Positions 8,690 to 16,453 of a stretch of DNA of 38,752 nt are shown one piece after another (within the stretch, counting starts at the first letter, position 1; each line of letters starts with the position of its first letter). The stretch spans positions 1 to 38,752 of the forward strand of contig JAIRRJ010000033.1 of the NCBI GenBank assembly GCA_031256035.1, given 5' to 3'. This stretch comes from Treponema sp. GTDB taxonomy: Bacteria; Spirochaetota; Spirochaetia; Treponematales; Breznakiellaceae. Below the pieces are notes generated by a model that saw only the letters and a list, made by a program, of their open reading frames with translations, was not told where the DNA came from and did no database searches. The translations under genes and the position numbers were made by a program.

Positions 8690-8707
8690 ATGAAAAATAT
8701 ATTTCAT
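8690..8707. promoter_or_regulatory. AT-rich palindrome at the start of the DUF2318 gene
   Basis: ATGAAAAAT followed by ATATTTCAT, an 18-base palindrome with 8 of 9 matching positions, ends inside the proposed start codon at 8706. TTGACA at 8670-8675 could be a -35 box, but the -10 match (AAAAAT, 17 bases downstream) is poor. It may be an operator for the gene cluster that begins here. It is not a clear Fur box. Confidence 0.35.
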
Positions 8708-9248
8708 GCAAAGAATTTTCAGTAAGATGCGTTCGGCAACGTCGGTGGCAGTTTTGGCGGCGATGTTGACAGTAATGTGCGGCGTGTCCGCTTTCGCCGG
8801 AGGCAAGACCGAAAGCCTCAACCAGAGAAAACCGGCAATCATCGACAGTGATTTGGTTATCCAAATTGCGGATATCACAGAAAACGCCCTCTTTTATCCT
8901 GTTGAAATCGACAGCTTGAAGATGGAGGTGATGGCGGTCAAGGCGCCGGACGGCACGATACGCACCGCTTTTAACGCCTGCCATCTGTGTTACCAAAGTT
9001 CGCCGAAGCATCCGGTGCTGGGCTTTTATGTACAGAAAGGCGTGGAGCTAATCTGCATTTGCGAAAGACGCTACACCATGGACATGGTTGGAGTTGTAAA
9101 AGAAGGCTGCCACCCCAAGCCGGTTTTACCGGAGTGGAAAACAGTAACCGCTTCGACCATTACCATTTCAAGAGATAATCTGGTAAAAGCCAAGGCCATG
9201 TTTGAAGACCTTAAAGGGCAGTGGGACGGCGGGTCCTGCTGCGATTGA
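8706..9248 (+). CDS. Exported DUF2318 protein, Cys-rich, ending GGSCCD
   Basis: A 180-residue protein with a signal peptide (residues about 8-31, cleaved near AFA-GG). The DUF2318 core spans about 45-165. It holds FNACHLC (C92, C95), then ICICERRY (C117, C119), then EGCHPKP (C135), and resembles the periplasmic Fe-S/metal-binding domain of Cj1660 and of FTR1-linked proteins. In the family, as I recall it, the middle pair is usually C-x2-C. Here it is C-x-C. The C-terminus adds GGSCCD (C178, C179), which also ends the FecR protein at 12102. Neither ATG 8706 nor ATG 8727 has a good ribosome binding site. It is the first gene of the long plus-strand cluster, which argues for a role in envelope metal or redox handling. 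Confidence 0.8.
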   Translation: MQRIFSKMRSATSVAVLAAMLTVMCGVSAFAGGKTESLNQRKPAIIDSDLVIQIADITENALFYPVEIDSLKMEVMAVKAPDGTIRTAFNACHLCYQSSPKHPVLGFYVQKGVELICICERRYTMDMVGVVKEGCHPKPVLPEWKTVTASTITISRDNLVKAKAMFEDLKGQWDGGSCCD

Positions 9249-9288
9249 ATATTGACATTCAACATTTTGCTTGATATATTAGGTAAAG

Positions 9289-9690
9289 ATGCTAAAGAAC
9301 GGGCGCAGAAAAATATTTAAAACCATCTCAATTGCGGTAATGGCGTTTTACGTATGCTATTCTGTCGTTGCCGTTTCCACGGATATTTGTATATGTCCGG
9401 GAATGTCATGCTCCTACCCAATCGAAAATAATGAAAGCCTTTATACCGGGCATTGCTGTGCCGAAGGCGAGTCAGAAATGGACTGCTGTTTTGACGAAAT
9501 TCCCGTCCAAAATAAAACGTCCGTTTTTCACGAGACACACAACAACTCTGTCTATCGTGACAATATAAGTGATGTACAAACAGGCATTTGTAACGGTCTT
9601 TTTCTTGTAGAATTGTCAGGCATAGCCTGTGAAGAACGATTTATCCCTCAAAAAACATCTTATTTTATATTCAGACCTCCCAAAGTGTAG
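9289..9690 (+). CDS. Small Cys-rich exported or membrane-anchored protein
   Basis: A 133-residue protein not recognised from any named family. One hydrophobic segment at about residues 12-31 is a signal peptide or anchor. It is followed by a dense cysteine cluster: DICICPGMSC, then HCCAEG, then DCCFDE, with two further Cys (GIC, IAC) later, making two vicinal Cys pairs. The C-terminal third is plain and ends FRPPKV. The cysteines would face the periplasm and could bind a metal or form disulfides. It lies between the DUF2318 gene and the first paralogous lipoprotein in the same direction, so it is probably part of the same transcript. The ribosome binding site is weak (AGGTAAAG). Confidence 0.65.
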   Translation: MLKNGRRKIFKTISIAVMAFYVCYSVVAVSTDICICPGMSCSYPIENNESLYTGHCCAEGESEMDCCFDEIPVQNKTSVFHETHNNSVYRDNISDVQTGICNGLFLVELSGIACEERFIPQKTSYFIFRPPKV

Positions 9691-9781
9691 GCTTAAAAGC
9701 CGCAAATTCTGTAAAGACACTGAGAAGACCCTGTAAATTTTGACTGTAGGGCTTCCAACTACACTTTTTAAGGAGAGAAAT

Positions 9782-10339
9782 ATGAAAAATTTTGCTAAAA
9801 TGATCGGAATTGGCGCTCTGGCGCTGATAATTGGGCTTTTTTTAACAAGCTGCGACGAAGGGAACCCGGAAGATTTCAATCTTGCCGTGCCTGAAAATGT
9901 AAAAATAACGGTTGAAGGCAGGCTTATGACCGTTACCTGGGATGCTGTAGCCAATGCGCAAGGTTACGAGATCACTACAACCAGTGCGGATTGCGCTTCC
10001 GGCAACCGGTTGATTGACACAAAAGCCGGTACCGCGAAAAATCTGGAAGGTGCCGGAAATTTCCTGCCTGGAGCGGATATCATCAATGCCACCACCGGTG
10101 AGGTTACTGGTACCAGAAATAAAACTACAAACGGAACCGTTGAAATTAAACCGGGAACCAAAATCGAAATATCCCTGATGCCAGAATCGGGTACAGGCCC
10201 ATTTCCTACCCTAGCAGAGGGCAAGCCAATGGCAACGGCGGTTACAGCCAAGGTAAAGGCGCTTGGAGGAAAAGTCGGAGGAGATGAATACCTGGACTCT
10301 GGTTATTCAAGTGTAAAAACCAAATCTCTTTCAGAATAA
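9782..10339 (+). CDS. Lipoprotein with fibronectin-III-like domain, paralog A
   Basis: The start is ATG 9782 behind AAGGAGAG, giving 185 residues. The signal peptide MKNFAKMIGIGALALIIG ends in the lipobox LTSC. The mature part opens with VPENVKITVEGRLMTVTWDAV and QGYEI, a pattern typical of fibronectin type III sandwiches. A variable Thr/Gly-rich middle follows, then a conserved tail PMATAVTAKVKALGG. One Cys (SADCASGNR) is conserved in the paralog at 12738. It is probably an outer-membrane or periplasmic-face lipoprotein. The two paralogs bracket the exported protein, beta-barrel and FecR genes, which suggests subunits of one envelope assembly. Confidence 0.75.
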   Translation: MKNFAKMIGIGALALIIGLFLTSCDEGNPEDFNLAVPENVKITVEGRLMTVTWDAVANAQGYEITTTSADCASGNRLIDTKAGTAKNLEGAGNFLPGADIINATTGEVTGTRNKTTNGTVEIKPGTKIEISLMPESGTGPFPTLAEGKPMATAVTAKVKALGGKVGGDEYLDSGYSSVKTKSLSE

Positions 10340-10394
10340 CGTTTCAGGCGGCGGGGTATATCCTGCCGCCTTAACGCCAATTCGGGAGCAATTC

Positions 10395-10853
10395 ATGAAA
10401 CCTGTTTACATAGCGGCTGCTTTATTGCTTATTTTCTGCGCGGATTTTTTACCGGCACAGTCAGCGGCGGAAGAAATTGAAACTCTCTTGTCTACCGAAG
10501 CGGTTACCTATGCGGCAGCGGCGCGTTTTCTGCTTGAAGCTGCCGATGTGATTGTAACTCCCGATCCGCAGGAAGCCTTTCGTTATGCGATGTGGCAAAA
10601 GTGGCTGCCCAAAAACACAGCCGCAGACGGTACGGCGCGGCTTGACGGCATTTCCAAACTGCTCATGCATTCATTTGACATGAAGGGCGGCGTAATGTAT
10701 TCCATTACCAAAAATCATCGTTATGCCTACCGTGAGTTGGTACACAAAAAAATCATTCAGGGAAGATGCGGTCCCGCCATGAATGTAAGCGGCGAACGTC
10801 TGCTTGCCATCACCGGCAGAATGCTTTCCGAAAAAGAAAAGGAAACGGATTAG
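10395..10853 (+). CDS. Treponeme-type small exported protein
   Basis: A 152-residue protein with a signal peptide (MKPVYIAAALLLIFCADFLPAQS). The mature part is helical with a motif order I recall from treponemal exported proteins: EEIETLLSTEAVTYAAAARFLLEA, EAFRYAMWQKWLPKN, ARLDGISKLLMHSFDMKGG, YAYRELVHKKIIQG. In treponemes this module often precedes or is fused to outer-membrane or OmpA-like proteins. Here it directly precedes a beta-barrel gene (one base between them). Function is unknown. It may help assemble or anchor the barrel, which is an inference from context. Confidence 0.65.
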   Translation: MKPVYIAAALLLIFCADFLPAQSAAEEIETLLSTEAVTYAAAARFLLEAADVIVTPDPQEAFRYAMWQKWLPKNTAADGTARLDGISKLLMHSFDMKGGVMYSITKNHRYAYRELVHKKIIQGRCGPAMNVSGERLLAITGRMLSEKEKETD

Positions 10854-10854
10854 C

Positions 10855-12084
10855 ATGAGAGCAATTCGCCGGAAGATATTTTTTATACTCATGTTTCTGA
10901 TGCCTTTTATTCTTGGCGCTCAGGATTTCGGACTGGTTATCAGTCAATATTCCGGAATTGACAACAAAAGAAACGATGACACGAACTTTGAGTATGACGC
11001 GGATCTATTGCCGAGCTTTGAATTTTTGCTGGGCGATTCGGGTGAATTATTCCTGTCGGCGGGAATAACGCTGGGATGGAAAAACAATGACGATGGTTTT
11101 TTTTGGATGCCCGAACTTTTGAACGCGGAATTTTCCTGGCGGCAGGGCAACGCGGAAATCAGAGCCGGACGCATGGGTTATGCCGATCCTCTGGGGTTTA
11201 TTGCAGCAGGGCTTTTTGACGGCGCCCGGTTTTCGTACAGTTCAACGGCGGGTATTATCAGTATAGGCGCATGGTACACGGGTCTGCTCTACAAAAAAAG
11301 CGCCTACATCACCATGACCGATGCGGAGCAGGATGCCTACACTGCTGAAGTTGACCTTGCTGATCCGCAAACATATTTCGCCTCACGGCGATTATTGGCG
11401 TCTCTGGATTGGGAGCATCCGTCCGCCGCGCAATTACTGCACCTAAAGGCGGCTCTTACCGCGCAATTTGATCTTACAGACGATGATGACACATACAACA
11501 GCCAGTATATAACACTCAAGGCAAGTATCCCGTTTAACCGTCTTACGTTTGAACTGGGCGGAAGTCTTGAAACGGCGGAACTTGACATAGCGGGAGTAAA
11601 AGATACCAACATTGCCCTTGCCGGTGATGCTGGTATTTACTGGATGCTTCCTGCAAATTTCGACAGCCTACTTTCGCTGACCGCCCGTTATCTAAGCGGG
11701 AACACTCTTGGAATTGGGGGAGCTTTTATTCCCCTGACAAACGGATTCTACGGGGATATACTCAAGGCAAAGCTGTCGAGCCTTTCCGTGCTGAGCCTGA
11801 ATTACACGATGCGGTTTACTCCCGCTTTTACACTGGGCTTGAACGCATCACACTTTATACGCAACGATATGGTAACTTACAAGGCCTACCCCGTTAACAC
11901 CGAAAATAATGCGGGCAGCTCTTTGGGAACTGAGTTTTTTGCACAGCTTGTTTGGAGTCCGTTTTCTGATTTACAAATAAATCTTGGAGGCGGGGCTTTT
12001 CTTCCCGCGCTGGGCAATGCGGCATCATCTGATGAAAAACCGTGGTGGAGCGTAGAACTATCCGTAGTTTTCGCTTTGTTTTAA
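10855..12084 (+). CDS. Outer-membrane beta-barrel protein
   Basis: The start is ATG 10855, giving 409 residues with a signal peptide MRAIRRKIFFILMFLMPFILGAQ. The rest consists of alternating amphipathic strands separated by short turns and acidic loops, and it ends with an aromatic residue (VVFALF), as expected for a barrel recognised by BamA. No plug domain or TonB box is seen, so it is not a TonB-dependent receptor. It may be a porin-like channel. Located between the treponemal exported protein and the FecR gene, it would give this cluster an outer-membrane component. The family is not identified. Confidence 0.7.
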   Translation: MRAIRRKIFFILMFLMPFILGAQDFGLVISQYSGIDNKRNDDTNFEYDADLLPSFEFLLGDSGELFLSAGITLGWKNNDDGFFWMPELLNAEFSWRQGNAEIRAGRMGYADPLGFIAAGLFDGARFSYSSTAGIISIGAWYTGLLYKKSAYITMTDAEQDAYTAEVDLADPQTYFASRRLLASLDWEHPSAAQLLHLKAALTAQFDLTDDDDTYNSQYITLKASIPFNRLTFELGGSLETAELDIAGVKDTNIALAGDAGIYWMLPANFDSLLSLTARYLSGNTLGIGGAFIPLTNGFYGDILKAKLSSLSVLSLNYTMRFTPAFTLGLNASHFIRNDMVTYKAYPVNTENNAGSSLGTEFFAQLVWSPFSDLQINLGGGAFLPALGNAASSDEKPWWSVELSVVFALF

Positions 12085-12101
12085 GGCTAAGGAGGCGTTA
12101 C

Positions 12102-12716
12102 TTGAAAAAAACTTTTTGCGGCGTGTTAGTGTTTTGCATGGCGGCTTACGGAATTTTTGCACAAACTGCGGGAGTAATCCGGGAATTAACCGGCAATGTA
12201 GAACTAAAGACTGCCGGTTCTCCGGTTTTTATCGCCGCCCGTGCAGGTGATGAAATCGAGATGAACACCATCGTATCAACAGGTTTCAAAAGCACCGCCG
12301 TTATTGAGACCGGAGATACCCTTATTACCGTACGTCCGCTGACCCGTTTGACTCTTGCGGAAAACCTGAACGTCAATCTGCAAGCCGGAAGAGTCAAAGT
12401 TGATGCAAACCCGAAAGCGGGAACAAAGGCAAACTACACTGTACAAAGTTCCGGCGCGACCGCTTTGGTACAGGGAACCAGTTTTGAATTTGACGCGCAT
12501 AATATTAAAATGAACGAAGGGACTGCCGTCTTTAGAGGCATTTCAGGACCTGCGGCAATAGTAAAAACCGGAGGAGAAAATTTCATAGGAGCGGATGGTA
12601 GGCCGTCTGAATCCGCCGTGTGTTCACTAATGCCTTCCGTGCCGGGCGGCGGGCGCGGCGGCAGCGGCGGAGGCCAGCAGGCGGCAGGCGGAGGCGGCGG
12701 AAGCTGCTGCGATTAA
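12102..12716 (+). CDS. Exported FecR-domain protein ending GGSCCD
   Basis: The start is TTG 12102 with AAGGAGG placed seven bases upstream. This gives 204 residues with a clean signal peptide (MKKTFCGVLVFCMAAYGIFAQ), while the upstream in-frame ATG at 12042 lies inside the barrel gene. Residues about 35-150 form a FecR domain (GDEIEMNTIVSTGFKSTAVI, then GRVKVDANPKAG and ALVQGTSFEF). Unlike classical FecR regulators there is no cytoplasmic anti-sigma part, so it acts wholly in the envelope. The tail is Gly-rich and ends GGGGGSCCD, matching the end of the DUF2318 protein eight residues from the C-terminus. Confidence 0.8.
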   Translation: MKKTFCGVLVFCMAAYGIFAQTAGVIRELTGNVELKTAGSPVFIAARAGDEIEMNTIVSTGFKSTAVIETGDTLITVRPLTRLTLAENLNVNLQAGRVKVDANPKAGTKANYTVQSSGATALVQGTSFEFDAHNIKMNEGTAVFRGISGPAAIVKTGGENFIGADGRPSESAVCSLMPSVPGGGRGGSGGGQQAAGGGGGSCCD

Positions 12717-12737
12717 CAATCATTCATAGGAGGAAAT

Positions 12738-13229
12738 ATGAAAGAGATTACGAAATTGTTAGGGCTGAGCGCTCTGGCAATCGGGTTATTAATGACGGGC
12801 TGTGCCACTGGACCGAAAGCAGGCGGCGGCATCAAACTAAGCGCGCCTGAAAACCTGCGCATTGAAGTTGCAGGCAGGCTTATGACCATTACCTGGGATG
12901 CGGTACCCAATGCGCCGGGTTACGAGATTGTTACCACAAGCGAGAATTGCGGTTCCGGCAACAGGATGATAAACACCAAAGAACGTTTTGCCGCGACAAA
13001 CACAGGCACCAATGCCATGTTCAGCGACGGCAGAAACGGCGCTGTTCAAATTATTGACGCAACGACCGTGCAAATTACCTTGATGCCGGAAAATCCGCCT
13101 GAAGATCATCCTGATTCTCCAATGGCAACAGCAGTTACAGCAAAGATAAAATCGCTTGACGGAATAACTGAGGGACAGCAATATCTTGCCTCTGATTATT
13201 CACCGGTAGTAACAAAAAAACTGCGGTGA
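12738..13229 (+). CDS. Lipoprotein with fibronectin-III-like domain, paralog B
   Basis: A 163-residue protein with a signal peptide MKEITKLLGLSALAIGLLMT and lipobox TGCA, and an AGGAGG site before the ATG. It is clearly paralogous to the lipoprotein at 9782: GRLMTITWDAVPNAPGYEI, then ENCGSGNRMINTK, then PMATAVTAKIKSLDG occur in the same order, with a shorter middle. Two copies separated by exactly three genes point to a segmental duplication or to two subunits with distinct partners. Role unknown. Envelope location is expected. Confidence 0.75.
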   Translation: MKEITKLLGLSALAIGLLMTGCATGPKAGGGIKLSAPENLRIEVAGRLMTITWDAVPNAPGYEIVTTSENCGSGNRMINTKERFAATNTGTNAMFSDGRNGAVQIIDATTVQITLMPENPPEDHPDSPMATAVTAKIKSLDGITEGQQYLASDYSPVVTKKLR

Positions 13230-13268
13230 AAGATGATATTTCAGGCAAGGATATAAGGAGGTTTTAAC

Positions 13269-13907
13269 ATGAAAAAGGTTAATATAATCTCATTCCTGCT
13301 CATTGCACTGGGCGTACTTGCGATTCTTGGCATAACGCTGTTTTTCCATTTTATTACATACACAGAAGATGGAAAAATATTGGGAAATTGGCAGGAGAAA
13401 GAAGCAACAATTTATCTAGGAACAGCAAAAAACATCGTGTACGCTGCCGGATGCATTTGCGCTCTGGGCATCGCAGCGCTGTTGATTGGCCGGGGCAAAA
13501 CACTGAAAAGACATGATGTTTTTGCCGTACTGTTTGTTGCATTGGGTGTTTTGAGCATCGTTGGTTTTCTTTCGGCCTTTTACCCCTGCACTATGATGTT
13601 GAGCAACAGGCCGATGCGCTGTTACTGGACAATGAAAGCCCTGATTGGCATTGCCGGTGCAATCAGCGTTTCCGGGATTTTGATGCTCTTGTTCAATCAG
13701 TCCCATGATCGCATTAAAGGCCTGAATATCGCGGTTATTATGCTGAGCATTATGTTTCTTCTGATGCCGACAAAAATAAGCGGGGTCTGCATAGTCCATA
13801 TATGCGTTGAAAAATTCTATCCCTTTGCATTGGGAATGGGCGCTGTGATGCTTACCGCATCTGCGCTTAATGCGCTTTTATTAAAACTGAACAAAAAAGC
13901 AGGATGA
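13269..13907 (+). CDS. DUF4418-like membrane protein, copy A
   Basis: A 212-residue protein with about six hydrophobic segments and a good AAGGAGG site. The DUF4418 hallmark is AFYPCTMM followed by MRCYWTMKALIG (residues about 107-132), with two cysteines near the membrane boundary. The first hydrophobic pair encloses an acidic periplasmic loop (YTEDGKILGNWQEKE). Family function is not established, but DUF4418 genes often neighbour DUF2318 and FtsX-type ABC genes in anaerobes, from my memory of such loci. Its stop overlaps the permease start as ATGA, so translation is probably coupled. It is a paralog of the gene at 15806. Confidence 0.75.
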   Translation: MKKVNIISFLLIALGVLAILGITLFFHFITYTEDGKILGNWQEKEATIYLGTAKNIVYAAGCICALGIAALLIGRGKTLKRHDVFAVLFVALGVLSIVGFLSAFYPCTMMLSNRPMRCYWTMKALIGIAGAISVSGILMLLFNQSHDRIKGLNIAVIMLSIMFLLMPTKISGVCIVHICVEKFYPFALGMGAVMLTASALNALLLKLNKKAG

Positions 13908-15121
13908 AAATGAAAAAGAAACCTTTGACTACTGTGAGAATCGCTTACAACAACCTGAGCGGAAAACCGGCCAGGGCAGCCGCGCTTGTAACAGTTGTTG
14001 TTATTATGTCGTTTGCGTTATTCGGCGGAGCGATTATTTCGCAAAGCCTGGATAACGGAATAAACAGTCTTGAAGCGCGTCTGGGCGCGGATATTGCGGT
14101 ATTGCCGCTGGGCAGTGAGGCCGATTATGAAAACATTATTCTTGCAGGCTCCCCGGTCAATTTCTATTTTGACAGTAATCTGGAGCGGCAAGTCGCCGGT
14201 GTTGCAGGCGTTGAACGAATTACCACGCAGTTTTATCTGGCAACTCTTGAGAATTCCTCCTGCTGCACTCAAAGCATCCAAATTGTCGGCATTGATTATG
14301 ATACCGACTTTGTTGTTACACCGTGGATTGCCAACTTTCTTCAGCGTCAAATTGGCGATGGAGAAGTGATTGTAGGCAGTGATGTTGTCATTGAAAGCGA
14401 TAATACTGTAATGTTTTTTGATTCTGTTCTGAATGTCGCCGCAAGGCTGGATCGGACGGCAACGGGTATGGACAGTACTGTTTATGTGAGTATGGATACC
14501 GCGCGCAGAATTGCAAAGACAGCGCAGGAAGGCGGTCATATTCCCGGCGATTTGGAAATCGACAGTGCGGCTTCCTCAGTACTTGTGAGCGTTGCCCCCG
14601 GTTGTGATATTACGGAAATTGCTTCCGGTATCCGAAAAAACACTCCCGGCGTAGACATTGTTGAAAGTTACGGCATTTATTCCAGTATAGCAAAAAACTT
14701 ACGCTTTTTTACGGGGATGATTAATTCGATAACTGTTGTATCAGGCATTTTGGCAGTGTTGATTCTGGCGGTTTTATTCTCGCTCATTGCAAACGGCAGA
14801 AAAAAAGAGTTCGCTGTTTTGCGTATTTTAGGCGCAAAACGCAAAAAACTTGCAGATATAGTACTGACAGAATCCCTGTTCATCAGCTTATGCGGAGCGG
14901 CATTGGGGATATTATTTGCCGCGATGGCGGTGTTTCCTTTTGGACGGTATATCGGAATTCAAATGGGTATGCCGCTTTTATTGCCGGGAGCTTTGGATTC
15001 AATGCGGCTTTTGCTGTTTGCTCTATTTTTATCAGCCGCGGTCGGGCCAATATCATCGGCATACTCTGCCTTTAATATCAGCCGTGCGGAGACTTATGCA
15101 ACGATGAGAGACGGTGAATAA
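13904..15121 (+). CDS. FtsX/MacB-like ABC transporter permease
   Basis: A 405-residue protein with the MacB/FtsX topology: one membrane span at about residues 24-46, a large periplasmic domain to about 270, and three C-terminal spans (from FFTGMINSITVVSGILAVLILA onward). The coupling-helix region contains GRKKEFAVLRILGAKRKKL. The periplasmic domain carries a vicinal pair C120-C121 (ENSSCCTQ) and another Cys near 237. The topology resembles the Cj1661/Cj1662 permeases of the P19 iron system and lipoprotein or mechanotransmission exporters. It overlaps the DUF4418 gene by four bases and is followed directly by its ATPase. It would need to homodimerise, because no second permease is encoded. Confidence 0.88.
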   Translation: MKMKKKPLTTVRIAYNNLSGKPARAAALVTVVVIMSFALFGGAIISQSLDNGINSLEARLGADIAVLPLGSEADYENIILAGSPVNFYFDSNLERQVAGVAGVERITTQFYLATLENSSCCTQSIQIVGIDYDTDFVVTPWIANFLQRQIGDGEVIVGSDVVIESDNTVMFFDSVLNVAARLDRTATGMDSTVYVSMDTARRIAKTAQEGGHIPGDLEIDSAASSVLVSVAPGCDITEIASGIRKNTPGVDIVESYGIYSSIAKNLRFFTGMINSITVVSGILAVLILAVLFSLIANGRKKEFAVLRILGAKRKKLADIVLTESLFISLCGAALGILFAAMAVFPFGRYIGIQMGMPLLLPGALDSMRLLLFALFLSAAVGPISSAYSAFNISRAETYATMRDGE

Positions 15122-15122
15122 A

Positions 15123-15788
15123 ATGAAAATCGAAATAAAGAACCTGATCAAAGAGTACACGCAGGGCGATCAAACATTCAGGGCTGTAAATGATGTTAGT
15201 TTTTCAATATCGAACGGTGATTTTTTTTGCGTAACGGGGCGTTCGGGGAGCGGAAAAAGCACTCTTTTGAATATCATTGCGGGGCTTACCCTCCCCACAT
15301 CGGGTAATGTACTCCTGGACGGGCAGGAAATTTTTGCCCTCCCGGATGAAGCGATTTCACTGTACAGAAACGCCAAAATTGGCTGTGTGCCGCAGCAGTA
15401 TAGTTTATTGTCCGACCTGACTGTTCTGGATAATATACGTCTCCCGTTTTATCTGGCAAAGCGTGACGGCGACTCCGAAAAAGAGGCGCAAAGACTCATG
15501 GCATTGGTGGGTATTGAAAAACTGGCAGCAAGAATGCCAAAACGTCTTTCCGGCGGGCAGGTAAAACGTGTCGCCATTGCCAGGGCGATGATCAACAAAC
15601 CCGGCATTCTGCTTGCTGATGAGCCGACAGGGGATCTGGATGCCCAAACAACCGAAGACATTATGAAAATATTCAAAAAGGTGGCTGATGAAGGTACGGC
15701 TGTTATTATGGTAACCCATGACCTTGATACCACGGAATATGCAAACAGGCGTTTTGAAATGAATAGCGGCATACTTAGTCAGAAGTAA
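15123..15788 (+). CDS. LolD/MacB-type ABC transporter ATPase
   Basis: ATG 15123 is chosen. An in-frame GTG at 15114 overlapping the permease stop is possible. The protein has 221 residues. Walker A is GRSGSGKST, the Q-loop lies in CVPQQYSLL, the signature is LSGGQVKRVAIARA, Walker B is ILLADEPTGDLD, and the switch is VMVTHD-like (IMVTHDLD). The GDLD after Walker B is characteristic of the MacB/LolD/FtsE subclass, which powers conformational changes in FtsX-like permeases rather than canonical import. It surely pairs with the preceding permease, and a DUF4418 gene lies on each side of the pair. Confidence 0.92.
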   Translation: MKIEIKNLIKEYTQGDQTFRAVNDVSFSISNGDFFCVTGRSGSGKSTLLNIIAGLTLPTSGNVLLDGQEIFALPDEAISLYRNAKIGCVPQQYSLLSDLTVLDNIRLPFYLAKRDGDSEKEAQRLMALVGIEKLAARMPKRLSGGQVKRVAIARAMINKPGILLADEPTGDLDAQTTEDIMKIFKKVADEGTAVIMVTHDLDTTEYANRRFEMNSGILSQK

Positions 15789-15805
15789 AATAAGGAGTCC
15801 TTATC

Positions 15806-16453
15806 ATGAAAAAAATAAATATTATCGCGCATGTACTCATTGCGCTGAGCCTGCTCACGATTTTTGGCGTAACGGTATTCTTCCTTCCCTTTACCACCGA
15901 AGAGGGACACATACTGGGAGATTGGCTCAAGGGCGAAACGATGATGTACCTTGGGACAATGAAGTCCATCGTTGGCGCTGCCGGAAGCCTGTGCGTTTTA
16001 GGCATTGCGCTGATGTTGATAGTCCGCGGGAAAACGATAAAAAGGCAGGATATTCTGGCGGCGCTGTTCATCTTGCTGGGAATATTTACAATCATTGGTT
16101 CCCTCACGGCTTTCTACCCTTGTGTACCGATGATGAAGATGAACAACAGGCCGATGCCGTGCTATTGGACGATGAGAACCCTGCTTGGCTTTGCCGGGAT
16201 AATCGGTATTTCGGGAGCATTGATGCTGATGTTCAACCGGTCAAAAGAGATTTTTTCAGGATTAAGTATGGCGTTTGTTGTGATGTGCACTTTGTTCATT
16301 TTAATCCCAACAAAGCTGAACGGCATCTGTCTCAGCAGCACGATGATATGCGCTCAAAGATTTAATCCCTTTGTGACGGTGATGGGCGGCATGATGCTCA
16401 CTATGTCTGTGTTCAACATGTTTTTGCTCAGAAAAAGGTCAGATGATGAATGA
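15806..16453 (+). CDS. DUF4418-like membrane protein, copy B
   Basis: A 215-residue paralog of the protein at 13269, about half identical by eye: MKKINIIAHVLIALSLLTIFG, an acidic loop (TEEGHILGDWLKGE), then AFYPCVPMM and MPCYWTMRTLLGFAG. It has about six membrane spans and extra Cys in the C-terminal third (GICLSSTMICAQ). AAGGAG precedes the ATG. The two copies flank the ABC permease and ATPase genes, so they may form a heteromeric membrane unit with the transporter. Its 3' end overlaps the SigI gene by eleven bases, which ties the regulator to this transcript. Confidence 0.75.
   Translation: MKKINIIAHVLIALSLLTIFGVTVFFLPFTTEEGHILGDWLKGETMMYLGTMKSIVGAAGSLCVLGIALMLIVRGKTIKRQDILAALFILLGIFTIIGSLTAFYPCVPMMKMNNRPMPCYWTMRTLLGFAGIIGISGALMLMFNRSKEIFSGLSMAFVVMCTLFILIPTKLNGICLSSTMICAQRFNPFVTVMGGMMLTMSVFNMFLLRKRSDDE

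Noticed and set aside
8670..8707. Fur box controlling the metal cluster
   Set aside because: The palindrome ATGAAAAAT/ATATTTCAT does not fit the GATAATGATAATCATTATC pattern well enough.
9230..9248. Selenocysteine-type C-terminus (CC followed by TGA) in the DUF2318 protein
   Set aside because: TGA follows the Asp codon, and the equivalent FecR tail ends in TAA. No insertion element was seen, so it reads as a normal stop.
12146..12500. Minus-strand frames inside the FecR gene
   Set aside because: Overlap completely with a well-supported exported protein and lack start signals.
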